A stretch of DNA of 64,000 bases from Antarcticibacterium sp. 1MA-6-2 (GTDB taxonomy: Bacteria > Bacteroidota > Bacteroidia > Flavobacteriales > Flavobacteriaceae): NCBI RefSeq assembly GCF_021535135.1, contig NZ_CP091036.1, forward strand, positions 2,790,001-2,854,000, read 5' to 3'. Below, piece after piece: positions 32,203 to 40,525 of this stretch (its first letter is position 1; every line of letters starts with the position of its first letter). Made by a program: the position numbers and the translations under genes. Below the pieces are notes generated by a model that made no database searches, was not told the DNA's origin, and was given only the letters and a program-made list of their open reading frames with translations.

Positions 32203-33171
32203 TCATGTAAAAATAAGCTTATTAAAAAATATATCTAAATCCGATTTTTCCGAAAAAACTTCAGAATCTTCCTCAATTACTTTTTTAAGAAGTACTCGTA
32301 CAATATTATCAAGCTGGGAAGAAGTCTGCTTGAGTTTATCGTTCGAATATTTCTTATGTAATTTTTGACCATGGACAAATTTTGATCTTATTGCATAACA
32401 CTCTTTTATTGTTTTAAACGTTTTAAGTTTTTCAAAATCATCTTTTAAGTAAAAGGAAACTCTTTCAGATACTTTATGGGTAACTTCTGAATTATCAGTT
32501 GTAAATAAGGTTTCTAAAATGCCAATGTAAAATGAGATTTTAAGAGGTAAAAAGGAATTTGATCTGGCTACTGTTAAGAACATAATAGCCCTTTGTATGC
32601 GATTAGTACTATGATATAATAAATAATTAATATCCCCAGGTGTTATATTTCCGAGGTTTTGATTTGGTTTATTAGAAATAGTTTCATCAGGTAAATCATT
32701 ATTCTGTAACTCAATTATTTTTTCTGTTATCTCGATTGATTGTAAAATCTCCTGAATAGTAAATATTCCATCTTTGTACAGGCCTTCTGAATTACTAAAA
32801 AAGATTGTTCTTGAACGATTAAAAAAATTATTCGTCTTATTCGAAATATCAAGATATTCTCTGGTGTTACAACTACAATCCTTTATAAACCAAAGATTAG
32901 ATATTATCGTCTGAAAATATTCCAAGAATTTTTCAGAATTTCTAATTCTAACCTCAGGCGTTTCATTTTCATCAATAGCGTTATAAAAGTACGGAGTGTT
33001 TTCTAGTGGTGGTAAATGATTTATTCCAAAGTGGTAGACAGAATTTTTACTTTCAAAAACTTTTTTTAGAAAAGTGTCTTTATCGGAGAATTTTGAAAAT
33101 CCAAAATCAATATCAAAATTTTTTTCTTTAATTCTAAGATATCGTGTAGAACAAATGAATAATTCACTCAT
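32203..33171 (-). CDS. ApeA-like HEPN domain protein
   Basis: Intact protein of 322 residues. The C-terminal third carries a HEPN (ApeA-like) pattern: FYIGILETLFTTDNSEVTHKVSERVSFYL followed by YAIRSKFVHGQKL, in which R-S-K-F-V-H is the Rx4H motif of HEPN ribonucleases. The N-terminal ~200 residues are not recognised. HEPN proteins of this type act as RNases in anti-phage defence (for example ApeA), so a defence role is plausible but inferred. It lies just outside the left attachment repeat of the integrative element and ends near a Rep remnant, so it is probably cargo of an older insertion downstream of the tRNA. Confidence 0.65.
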   Translation of the reverse strand: MSELFICSTRYLRIKEKNFDIDFGFSKFSDKDTFLKKVFESKNSVYHFGINHLPPLENTPYFYNAIDENETPEVRIRNSEKFLEYFQTIISNLWFIKDCSCNTREYLDISNKTNNFFNRSRTIFFSNSEGLYKDGIFTIQEILQSIEITEKIIELQNNDLPDETISNKPNQNLGNITPGDINYLLYHSTNRIQRAIMFLTVARSNSFLPLKISFYIGILETLFTTDNSEVTHKVSERVSFYLKDDFEKLKTFKTIKECYAIRSKFVHGQKLHKKYSNDKLKQTSSQLDNIVRVLLKKVIEEDSEVFSEKSDLDIFFNKLIFT

Positions 33172-33293
33172 AATGATAAACTAAAATAGATTATATACAA
33201 CTCAAATATATTCTTTTATGGGTAATATTCATTCCGATCATCTTTATATGTATTGTTTTAACTTTATTCCACCCCTCATTCCGCCCCTAAAAT

Positions 33294-33331
33294 AAAAAAA
33301 GCCCCACAAACGCAATGTTTATAGGGCTTTT
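33294..33331 (-). terminator. Original tRNA terminator, displaced
   Basis: Inverted repeat AAAAGCCC...GGGCTTTT. In the minus direction it lies just past the displaced 3' half of the tRNA and is followed by a T-rich run, so it was most likely the native terminator of the tRNA before the element inserted. Confidence 0.6.
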
Positions 33332-33343
33332 CAGGCATTAAAA

Positions 33344-33386
33344 GTGGTCCCACCTGGGCTCGAACCAGGGACCACCTGATTATGAG
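33344..33386. repeat. Attachment repeat, left copy (orphan tRNA 3' half)
   Basis: Minus strand reads as the anticodon-loop-to-3'-end portion of a tRNA (CTCATAATCAGG..., T-arm GGTTCGAGCCCAGG). It is identical to the right copy at 42 of 43 positions. The 28 bp at 33359-33386 are an exact match. Upstream tRNA sequence is absent, so this is an att site and not a gene. Confidence 0.85.
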
Positions 33387-33500
33387 AAGTTGAAATTGAT
33401 TTTCTTTAAGTTGCATTTATATTCTTATATATTGATTGTCAGTAATTTATGATTTTTTATTAGGTAGCAATTTTCATATATTTTACCTTTAAGGGGCAAT

Positions 33501-33523
33501 TTGTTGTACCTATGTTGTACCCG
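33501..33523. repeat. Sub-terminal repeat, left copy (two GTTGTACC units)
   Basis: A 23-bp sequence containing GTTGTACC twice at 11-bp spacing. An identical 23-bp copy in the same orientation lies at 56599-56621 near the other end of the element. It sits between the attachment repeat and the integrase gene, so an integrase or excisionase arm-binding site is likely. Confidence 0.6.
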
Positions 33524-33537
33524 TTTTTAGGAATAAT

Positions 33538-34746
33538 ATGATAAACGTCAGGATAGTTTTACGGAAAAAAAGGCTCTCTAACGGGGAATTTCCGGTGTGC
33601 CTTAGGGTTACGAAAGACAGAAAAACAAAATATTTCAAAACTCTTTTTAACGCTACAGAAGAAGAGTGGAATTCCACTACAGGAAAGTTTAATAAACGAA
33701 ATAATAATTACCTTCAGAACAATAGGCTTTTAATTAAATTCCAGGATCGAGCGTTAGAAATTCTTGGGGAATTAAAGATTGAAAGCGACGACTTTACTTT
33801 GGATGATTTTGAGAAGAATTATCGAGTGGTCACAAATCCGGTACAAAATAACGTTTTTACGTTCTGGAATGAGATTATAGAAGAAATGACCCAGGCAGGA
33901 AGAATGGGAAATGCCAGGATAAACCGCGAGGCCTATAAATCGATTTTAAAATTTAATAGAACAAAAAACCTGACATTTAAAAACATTACCCCAACTTTTC
34001 TAAACAAATATGAAGTTCATATGCGGGCAAGAGGCGGTACCGATGGCGGTATAGGAGTTCCTATGCGTGCCTTGAGAGCTCTCTATAATTTTGCCATTGA
34101 ACGAAACATGGTTAAAGAGGAATATTATCCATTTAAAATCTATAAGATTTCGAAATTGAAAGGGAAAGGATTGAAAAAAGCATTGAGTATGGAGCAAGTG
34201 AAGAAAATAGTCTCACTTGACCTGGAGCAACATCCCTGGTTGACCAACAGCCGTAATTTCTTTGTCTTTAGCTTTTATACCCGAGGGATGAACTTTGCCG
34301 ACATGATGAAACTGGAGTGGAAACAAATTGATGAAGACAAGATATATTATACCAGGTCCAAAACCAAAGGCACCTTCATTATTAAAATTGTTTCTCCAGT
34401 TCAAGACATCCTGAACTTCTATAAAGAACAGAAACGAGATACGAAGTATGTCTTTCCCATTCTCTTACACGATAACCTTACCCCCTCCCAGGTTGCAAAC
34501 AGAAAACATAAAGTACTTCAAAGATATAATCTTCAATTGAAGGAAATTGCTGAAATCTGTGGGATTAATAAAACACTAAGTAGTTACGTAGCCAGGCACA
34601 GTTTCGCGAATTGTATGAAGCAAAAAGGCGTAGCAACTGATATCATCAGCGAATCTTTGGGACATCAAAATATGGCCGTTACCCAAGCTTATTTAAAGGA
34701 GCTTGATAGTTCCGTACTGGATGACGCCGTTGAACTTCTAATTTAA
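33538..34746 (+). CDS. Tyrosine recombinase / integrase
   Basis: Site-specific recombinase of 402 residues of the Bacteroidota element type. The N-terminal arm-binding region (about 1-100) is followed by a SAM-like core-binding domain (about 105-205) and the catalytic domain (about 215-395). Visible catalytic residues are R249 (FYTRGMNFADM), a Lys near 275-277, R353-H354 (YVARHSFAN; the usual HxxR His is Tyr, as is common in Bacteroidota integrases), H376 (SLGHQ) and nucleophile Y385 (TQAYLKEL). It lies next to the left attachment repeat and should integrate the element at the tRNA 3' half by recombining the 43-bp repeats. Confidence 0.93.
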   Translation: MINVRIVLRKKRLSNGEFPVCLRVTKDRKTKYFKTLFNATEEEWNSTTGKFNKRNNNYLQNNRLLIKFQDRALEILGELKIESDDFTLDDFEKNYRVVTNPVQNNVFTFWNEIIEEMTQAGRMGNARINREAYKSILKFNRTKNLTFKNITPTFLNKYEVHMRARGGTDGGIGVPMRALRALYNFAIERNMVKEEYYPFKIYKISKLKGKGLKKALSMEQVKKIVSLDLEQHPWLTNSRNFFVFSFYTRGMNFADMMKLEWKQIDEDKIYYTRSKTKGTFIIKIVSPVQDILNFYKEQKRDTKYVFPILLHDNLTPSQVANRKHKVLQRYNLQLKEIAEICGINKTLSSYVARHSFANCMKQKGVATDIISESLGHQNMAVTQAYLKELDSSVLDDAVELLI

Positions 34747-34869
34747 GACCTATGATGAAATCTTTGCACTCATTACTTTTAATATTCGCCAGGCGTAGCT
34801 TTGAAAATTGTCTCAAGGAAATATTCTGCTCTTCCTAAAAAGTTAATTTAGATTTTTTAGATTGACAAA

Positions 34870-35535
34870 TTAATAACTTTTATGGGAGTTCAATGCCTGA
34901 ACAATAGTAGTAATGGTGAGTATAAATACTATTAAAAAACATATTACAGGTATCATCTTTATACCATTAATAAGATAAATTTGAATCAGAAAAAATATAT
35001 TTAAAATAATAGGTGAGAATAAAATAGTTAAGAAAGCAATACCCGCTGGGATTTTTAGAAGTCCGCTCACCTTTTCATTTTCATATTGGTAATTAAGAAT
35101 ATGATGAAGTAACGAAAAAGGTTTTATAATATTTATTGTATCTGTAGTAGCACCTAAGCTAAACATTCTCCTACTTACAGTTTCAAACAATGGGATAAGG
35201 TTAATATTGTTATTCCACAAGGTTATATTCTGAAGATATAGAAATGAAAAAATTAACTACAAAAAATTCGAAATAACACTGGAATCCTTAATCCCAAAAA
35301 AGGATTCTAAATTCAACACCTCAGAACCTTCTAAAAGGACTAAAAAATAAATAGTTACAACGGTTATCATCCCCAATGAATTTTGGGTGATTTTTTTATT
35401 ATTAGACCTGATGTTCTCCGTAATTAAAGAATGGTAATTGATCAAATAATTTTCATTATTAATTTCCTGATCTTCTTTATAAGCTCTGAAGATTTTATCC
35501 GCGTCAATACGAATCTTATCTAAATCTTTACTCAT
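34870..35535 (-). CDS. Membrane protein partner of the DUF262-HNH nuclease (internal TAG)
   Basis: One reading frame of 222 codons interrupted by an in-frame TAG at 35257-35259. The first part (92 residues) is charged then hydrophobic (SLGMITVVTIYFLVLLEG). After the TAG the same frame continues LIFSFLYLQNITLWNNNIN and two more hydrophobic segments (GIAFLTILFSPIILNIFFLI, VICFLIVFILTITTIV). Three to four membrane helices in all. No family recognised. Its ATG overlaps the stop of the DUF262-HNH gene as ATGA, so they form an operon. The TAG may be an error for TTG or a real mutation. A membrane protein coupled to a nuclease suggests a defence module with a membrane effector or anchor. Confidence 0.55.
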
Positions 35536-36944
35536 TCCACATTTTTATGAAAAAATTTGTCTCCTTTTGATTGGTTATGATATGAGCAAAGGAGGTCTCC
35601 ATTATCCAAAGTAGTTTTACCCCCTTTCGCGTGCGGGATTACGTGATCTGCTTGGTACTGTGACCAACTAACTTTTGCTTCTTTCTCTGGCTTACCATCT
35701 CTCAAGCATTGCTGACATAGTCCCTTTCCTTTTCTATAAATTAGAATCCGGTCAAGTTCTGAAAAAGCTCTTTTGCTGTCCTTTTCTAATAATTCAAAAT
35801 CAATCTCCTTTACATATTCAAAAAAGAGTTGTCGCATTATCCTGTCTCTAACTTCTAAATCGTGCTCCCCCTGCTGTCTACGATTACTAAATGTGAGCAT
35901 ATCATTGTCTTCAGAATCTTCATAGGTTTTCCAGCGAGTATGAAAATCATAAATAAAATCTCTCACCACTTCCTGTGTAGGTTCGTTTAAAACATAATAC
36001 ATTCTAAGATGCCTGATGAGCATATATACCGAAATAATAAAGTATTCTACTGAGAGTTCTTTAATGCCGTTTTTATGATCCAGCATTGGGTCATCCATAA
36101 AAATGGAATAGAATGCTTTTAAATTTCTAATTACCTCCTTTGCAACATGTTCATTTTCGTAACTATAATCACCAATCCCTTTTGATATTTTTTCTTCCTC
36201 AATAAATTCGGTAATTTTTTTATCGCTTAAATCGGCATATCCTCCATTTTTTTCAATTAGAATAAACCTAGCCATAAATTGGAGATGCTTCATTCTTCCA
36301 TTATCTACATTTAATAAGCTGAAAAAATCCATTTTATCAGGATTAGAATCAATTGGCTCATAATTTTCATAATCAAAAGTCAAGTCATCAGCATATTTTA
36401 CTATAAAGTTCCGGCTTAAGCTAGATAACTGGGCGTGAGCTACCTCCATGTAATTGAGAGTCTCACCTTGCTGGAGTCTCCAGAAGATTTCCGTAGCAAT
36501 TATCTGATGTTCTACGTTTTGAGGCTCATCAATATTTTTAATTACATCAGCCTCATATTTAAGAGATTTATCTATAAACTTCCGTACATCAGTATCAAGG
36601 TCTTTGTAGTATTTTCCTGCCAAGTCATCACTTAGATCTTCTAAACTTTTCGGTAATTTATAGTTGTTAGCAAAGAAATCCTGAACAGTGGTAATACGTT
36701 GCTGTCCATCAACAATTTCAAAAACAGTAGTATTTTCGCCTAATCGCACCTCCCTAATTACCAATTTAGGGATATAATATCGGCGGAATAAACTATCCAT
36801 TAAAGCCTGTTTCTTTTTGCGATTCCATACCACCTTGCGCTGGTAAGGTGGACGAGTTACAAAATCTTCTTTATAATCATAGAAATCTTTAATACTGATT
36901 TCTTTAGAGGTTATTATGTACTCGGATTGTGGATTGAATGCCAT
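35532..36944 (-). CDS. DUF262 / HNH endonuclease domain protein (GmrSD-like)
   Basis: Protein of 470 residues with an N-terminal DUF262 domain (RPPYQRKVVWNRKKKQALMDSL and the NTP-binding VDGQQRITTVQDF motif at about 75-90) and a C-terminal HNH nuclease. The HNH part has a Cys pair in GLCQQCLRDG, DHVIPHAKGGKTTLDNGDLLC, and HNQSKGD, which fits a zinc-binding HNH fold. DUF262 plus nuclease is the architecture of modification-dependent type IV restriction enzymes such as GmrSD and of the SspE effector. It should cut foreign, perhaps modified, DNA. It is coupled to a downstream membrane-protein gene by ATGA. The ~250-bp upstream gap holds repeats. Confidence 0.85.
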   Translation of the reverse strand: MAFNPQSEYIITSKEISIKDFYDYKEDFVTRPPYQRKVVWNRKKKQALMDSLFRRYYIPKLVIREVRLGENTTVFEIVDGQQRITTVQDFFANNYKLPKSLEDLSDDLAGKYYKDLDTDVRKFIDKSLKYEADVIKNIDEPQNVEHQIIATEIFWRLQQGETLNYMEVAHAQLSSLSRNFIVKYADDLTFDYENYEPIDSNPDKMDFFSLLNVDNGRMKHLQFMARFILIEKNGGYADLSDKKITEFIEEEKISKGIGDYSYENEHVAKEVIRNLKAFYSIFMDDPMLDHKNGIKELSVEYFIISVYMLIRHLRMYYVLNEPTQEVVRDFIYDFHTRWKTYEDSEDNDMLTFSNRRQQGEHDLEVRDRIMRQLFFEYVKEIDFELLEKDSKRAFSELDRILIYRKGKGLCQQCLRDGKPEKEAKVSWSQYQADHVIPHAKGGKTTLDNGDLLCSYHNQSKGDKFFHKNVE

Positions 36945-37058
36945 ATTCTATTTTTTCTACTCTTTAATTCTAATTAATGAGCCCTTTATGAGCCCTTGTC
37001 CATACTCTTATTATAAACATTGAGCCCTTCATTAGATTGAATAATAAGGTAATTTTAA

Positions 37059-37150
37059 TCTATTCTAGTTTGTTCTTAATCTGTTCTAGGTCTGTTCTAG
37101 TCTGTTTTAATCTGTTCAACTCTGTCTTATTCTGTTCTAGTTTGTTCTAG
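37059..37150. repeat. Nine-copy degenerate 10-bp tandem repeat (consensus TCTGTTCTAG)
   Basis: Units start at 37059, 37069, 37080, 37091, 37101, 37111, 37121, 37131 and 37141, with spacing of 10-11 bp and the last six in exact 10-bp register. It is noncoding and lies between the DUF262-HNH and AlbA_2 genes. On both sides AGGGCT(C/T) (minus strand) recurs about seven times. The helical-turn spacing would place a bound protein repeatedly on one DNA face. Confidence 0.7.
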
Positions 37151-37196
37151 TGTGTATATTTTAATTAAGCCCTTATCAAGCCCTTTAGGTATTTCG

Positions 37197-38534
37197 TTAT
37201 GAGCCCACATTGAGCCCTTTTAAAACATAAACAGTACCTACTCCTGTGGTTCCTACTTTTTCAATAAAATTATTTTCCAAATCATTTAAATATCTGGTTG
37301 CAGTAGCTTTGCTAACATTACAAATATTTTGAACTTGTGAATTTGTAATAGTTTCATTTGCTTGAATATGAAGAACTATTTGCCTAAGTTCTTTTTTGAC
37401 ACCCATCTCTTTAAGGCCTTCATCAGAATATTTAAAAAGTTCTACTTGAAAATCGGGAGGATCATTGGAAAAAATCGGAGGCGCAATTTTATGTTCTTTG
37501 CAAGCGTTAATTATTTTAATAGTCCCCCGCCCCCAGGATTCAATATAACCAGCTCTAAATAATGCATTTGCTATATCAGGATTAAAAGGTTTGGAAGGAT
37601 GTTTTCGTATTAATCTATCTACAGTCCAATTTTCTGGTAACTGCCCTTCATTCCAGAATATGATTTTATCACGATAAACACTTATTTGAATAGGGATACC
37701 ACTACTATAATCTTTATGTGCAATAGCATTCAATAATGCTTCGCGAATTGCATCCTGCGGGAAAGTGAATTTTTCTTCCCTACTCCCTTCTTTATATGAA
37801 ATAGTGGCTGTATCATACTTGGTTCTCAACAAGTCCAATGCCTCTTCCGCTTGTTCTATAAGGTTCCCTTTTACTTCATCCTGAAACTTTAAATCATCAT
37901 CAGATTCAAAAAAGCCAATCTTAATATAAGCCCCTGTGACATATTTTTCAGGGTTTGGATGAAACAGAAGTATTGCCCCACGTTTCAACATTTTCTCCTC
38001 TTCAAGATAGAGATGCAGACTCTCTAATAACTCCTGATTGCTTTCCTGTAAATCTTCTGGCTCTAACCTATTGCTTTTTGCCGCTTTAGATTTAAAAAAC
38101 GTAAAAGTCCCATCTTTAAGATCTCTAACTTCTATATTTGGAACTTGCACCCCATCCCATTTTTTACCTTGGCGCTCCAATAAAAATTTGGTTAGAGCGG
38201 CACCCTTTAATTCCTGTAAAGTGCTTCCGGAACGGTAATAATATTTACCTCTTAAACTTATAGGAAAAGGATATGGTTCTACTACGATTTCCAGATACTC
38301 GTTATTCCCTTCTGTATGAAGATTTACATCCAGCATCAACCCTAATATATCTCGTGCTTGGTTAGGAATATCTTCCAGTAATTTTCTAGCGTTGGATAAA
38401 TGTTTTACCTGTCCATCATCCTTTTTTCCGATAAATAAGATGCCACCTTGGGCATTGGCAAAACCACAAACCCATTTAAAATATTCCTCTCGCCAGGATT
38501 CTTTCCATTCTATATTCTGTGATTCTCGGTTCAT
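37197..38534 (-). CDS. AlbA_2 / RecG-like ATP-binding transcriptional regulator-type protein
   Basis: Protein of 445 residues. An N-terminal Schlafen AlbA_2 domain (EWKESWREEYFKWVCGFANAQGG ILFIGKKDDG, about 8-45) is followed by a GHKL-type ATPase-like region (PQDAIREALLNAIAHKDYSS, FWNEGQLPENW, WGRGTIKIINACKEH, about 260-375) and a C-terminal winged helix (NSQVQNICNVSKATATRYLNDL). It ends KGLNVGS, and AGGGCT-type repeats continue past the stop. It is the last gene after hsdR-hsdM-hsdS, 59 bp behind hsdS. Such genes often accompany type I restriction systems in Bacteroidota and may regulate them or act as an extra defence factor; the role is not established. Confidence 0.8.
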   Translation of the reverse strand: MNRESQNIEWKESWREEYFKWVCGFANAQGGILFIGKKDDGQVKHLSNARKLLEDIPNQARDILGLMLDVNLHTEGNNEYLEIVVEPYPFPISLRGKYYYRSGSTLQELKGAALTKFLLERQGKKWDGVQVPNIEVRDLKDGTFTFFKSKAAKSNRLEPEDLQESNQELLESLHLYLEEEKMLKRGAILLFHPNPEKYVTGAYIKIGFFESDDDLKFQDEVKGNLIEQAEEALDLLRTKYDTATISYKEGSREEKFTFPQDAIREALLNAIAHKDYSSGIPIQISVYRDKIIFWNEGQLPENWTVDRLIRKHPSKPFNPDIANALFRAGYIESWGRGTIKIINACKEHKIAPPIFSNDPPDFQVELFKYSDEGLKEMGVKKELRQIVLHIQANETITNSQVQNICNVSKATATRYLNDLENNFIEKVGTTGVGTVYVLKGLNVGS

Positions 38535-38593
38535 AAATAATCAGCTATTTTATTTCAAAATGGAGAATTTACTCCTCTACTTCTTCTTCATTT

Positions 38594-40525
38594 CTAGATC
38601 AACTGTTTATCTTTTATAAAATCAATCATTTTCGCGGTTACACTTTCACTAAACTTTTCCGCCTTGTTTTTATATTTTTTTTCTATCATAGGCCAGTTCT
38701 GCATTGCTGTTCTAATAGCGTCAAGGTTATCGGTGTGTAATTTGCTCATACAGCGATAAACAGTATTTAAAAGCTCGATTTTATAAATATCGTTTTTTAT
38801 AAAAGGTTCCTGGTAAATAGAAAGGAGTTGGGTTAATGACTTGTTATATTGTTGATTCTCTTCTAATTTGATCCAATTTTGTAATTCTTTTTTAGTCTCA
38901 GGTTTCACCCTGTAAACCTTCTTTCCAGATTCTAATTCAAGTTTAAAAAGGAATGGATTTGCCTCAATGTTTTCAGCGATAGTTTCTGAAAACATTCCCC
39001 AAGGTCTTTCTTCAAATTTCACGTTCTTAAAACGTTTTTCTTTAAATATTTGCTGAAGATTACTTGTCGTCTTCTGAATACCAGTTTTACCATGAGTAAT
39101 ACCGATTGTTTCTTCTTCAATTAATTGAATTGCCGCTATCTCCTTATAAAGATTGACGTGCTCAAAAAGTGAATCTACAAATTCTGAATTCCTTTGATAG
39201 GCTGTTTCTTCCTCCGCAGCCATATCTATCTGTTCATTTATTTTATTGTTAGATTCTTTGACTGTTACCTGCCCATTCATTAACATAGGCAACAACCAAT
39301 CCCGGAGTTCTGCGAGATCTTGGTTTTGCTGAGAATTTATCTTTAATTTTAAATATAAGGGGTCTGAAATTTTCTTATACTCGTTAATTATTTCCTGGGG
39401 AGGAATAATAACTTTTAAACTAAACAAATCGTCTTTAGTGATTGAGCCAAAGGTAGTTCCGGAATTATTTCTTGATTCAAAAATCTGTTTGAAATAACTC
39501 ATTTGCTGCCAGAGATAAGTATTAGATCCTGTTTTTTCACGTAATGCAGCTAAACCCCTGCCAATACAACACCCTATCAGTGCTTGATTTAAAGTTCCTA
39601 CTGGAGCTCTAACTGATAGCAAAATATCATTTTCCTTAGCCATTCTTGAAGGAAGTATTGTATATTTCCTTATACTTGGATATCTATCCCCAAAATCGGT
39701 AGATCCTTGAAAGAAGACCTCACCCATCCCCTCTTCATTGTATGAACTTCCTGCTGGAGATTGGCCCATCGTTATTTTAGCAATATTACTAAGAACACCA
39801 TCATCCCAACCCTTAGGAATCCTCCTTTTTAATTGTTCACTATAAAACATTGCACCTCCAGAGGCTTTATAAGGTTTGCCCGCTAACTGGGGTTGGCCGA
39901 TAGTTTTGGCATAGTTTGAAGACATAGGAAAATCAAACTGCACAAACCAATAATCGTAAATGAGTTTGGCAATTTCATTTAAATCAATATTTATTTTATT
40001 ATTCAGTTCTATTTTGGCATCTAAATCTGAAAGGACTTTTGATATTTTTTTTTGGTCAGACAAACTTCTATCTATCACATCGATTTCTCCAAAGTTTTTT
40101 AAAATTATTCTTGGTAATGCACTACCTGAAACATATTTTTTAGATACAGTTCTTTTGACAGATTTAGTTTGAAGATAATACTTCAAATAATGGGGATGAA
40201 CCTTGTCCAGATCCGGTCTCAAAATTCCAATAGAGGATAAAACTGCCTGATTTATTTCTTTGTCAATAACAAAAACATGTTTAAGATAACTTCCATCTTT
40301 TGCAATTAACACATCATTAATTAACGGTTTACAATCACCTTTAACTAATTTTAAATAGTCATTAAAAGATACATATTTGGAGTCCGAATAATCAAACCCA
40401 TTTTCTCTCATATTCTTTACTGAGAGCATTGGAATGCCCTCTCCTACTCCAACTGGACTATAGTGTGATCCATCTGTAATTTTTTTACAAAGGGTATTTA
40501 ATTTTACTAAATTTAATTTATTCAT
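38594..40525 (-). CDS. hsdS: Type I restriction system specificity subunit with long C-terminal extension
   Basis: DNA-recognition subunit of 643 residues, well above the usual 400-450. The first target-recognition domain (about 1-165; ITDGSHYSPVG, LPRIILKNFGEIDV) is followed by a conserved helix (KISKVLSDLDAKIELNNKIN), a second recognition domain (about 235-400; GWDDGVLSNIAKITMGQSPAGSSYNEEG) and a second helix (LAELRDWLLPMLMNGQVTVKE). From about 440 to 643 an extra helical domain follows that I do not recognise. It starts with an 8-bp overlap with the hsdM stop. It sets the sequence specificity of the HsdMSR complex. The extension may be a regulatory or effector domain. Confidence 0.9.
   Translation of the reverse strand: MNKLNLVKLNTLCKKITDGSHYSPVGVGEGIPMLSVKNMRENGFDYSDSKYVSFNDYLKLVKGDCKPLINDVLIAKDGSYLKHVFVIDKEINQAVLSSIGILRPDLDKVHPHYLKYYLQTKSVKRTVSKKYVSGSALPRIILKNFGEIDVIDRSLSDQKKISKVLSDLDAKIELNNKINIDLNEIAKLIYDYWFVQFDFPMSSNYAKTIGQPQLAGKPYKASGGAMFYSEQLKRRIPKGWDDGVLSNIAKITMGQSPAGSSYNEEGMGEVFFQGSTDFGDRYPSIRKYTILPSRMAKENDILLSVRAPVGTLNQALIGCCIGRGLAALREKTGSNTYLWQQMSYFKQIFESRNNSGTTFGSITKDDLFSLKVIIPPQEIINEYKKISDPLYLKLKINSQQNQDLAELRDWLLPMLMNGQVTVKESNNKINEQIDMAAEEETAYQRNSEFVDSLFEHVNLYKEIAAIQLIEEETIGITHGKTGIQKTTSNLQQIFKEKRFKNVKFEERPWGMFSETIAENIEANPFLFKLELESGKKVYRVKPETKKELQNWIKLEENQQYNKSLTQLLSIYQEPFIKNDIYKIELLNTVYRCMSKLHTDNLDAIRTAMQNWPMIEKKYKNKAEKFSESVTAKMIDFIKDKQLI

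Noticed and set aside
33344..33386. A second tRNA gene
   Set aside because: Only the anticodon-loop-to-3' half is present; there is no D-arm or 5' acceptor, so it is an attachment repeat.
34870..35259. Two independent small membrane proteins
   Set aside because: The sequence on both sides of the TAG is in the same frame and gives one coherent multi-span protein, so I treat it as one interrupted gene.
37059..37150. CRISPR array
   Set aside because: The units are 10 bp and contiguous without spacers, and no cas genes are near.
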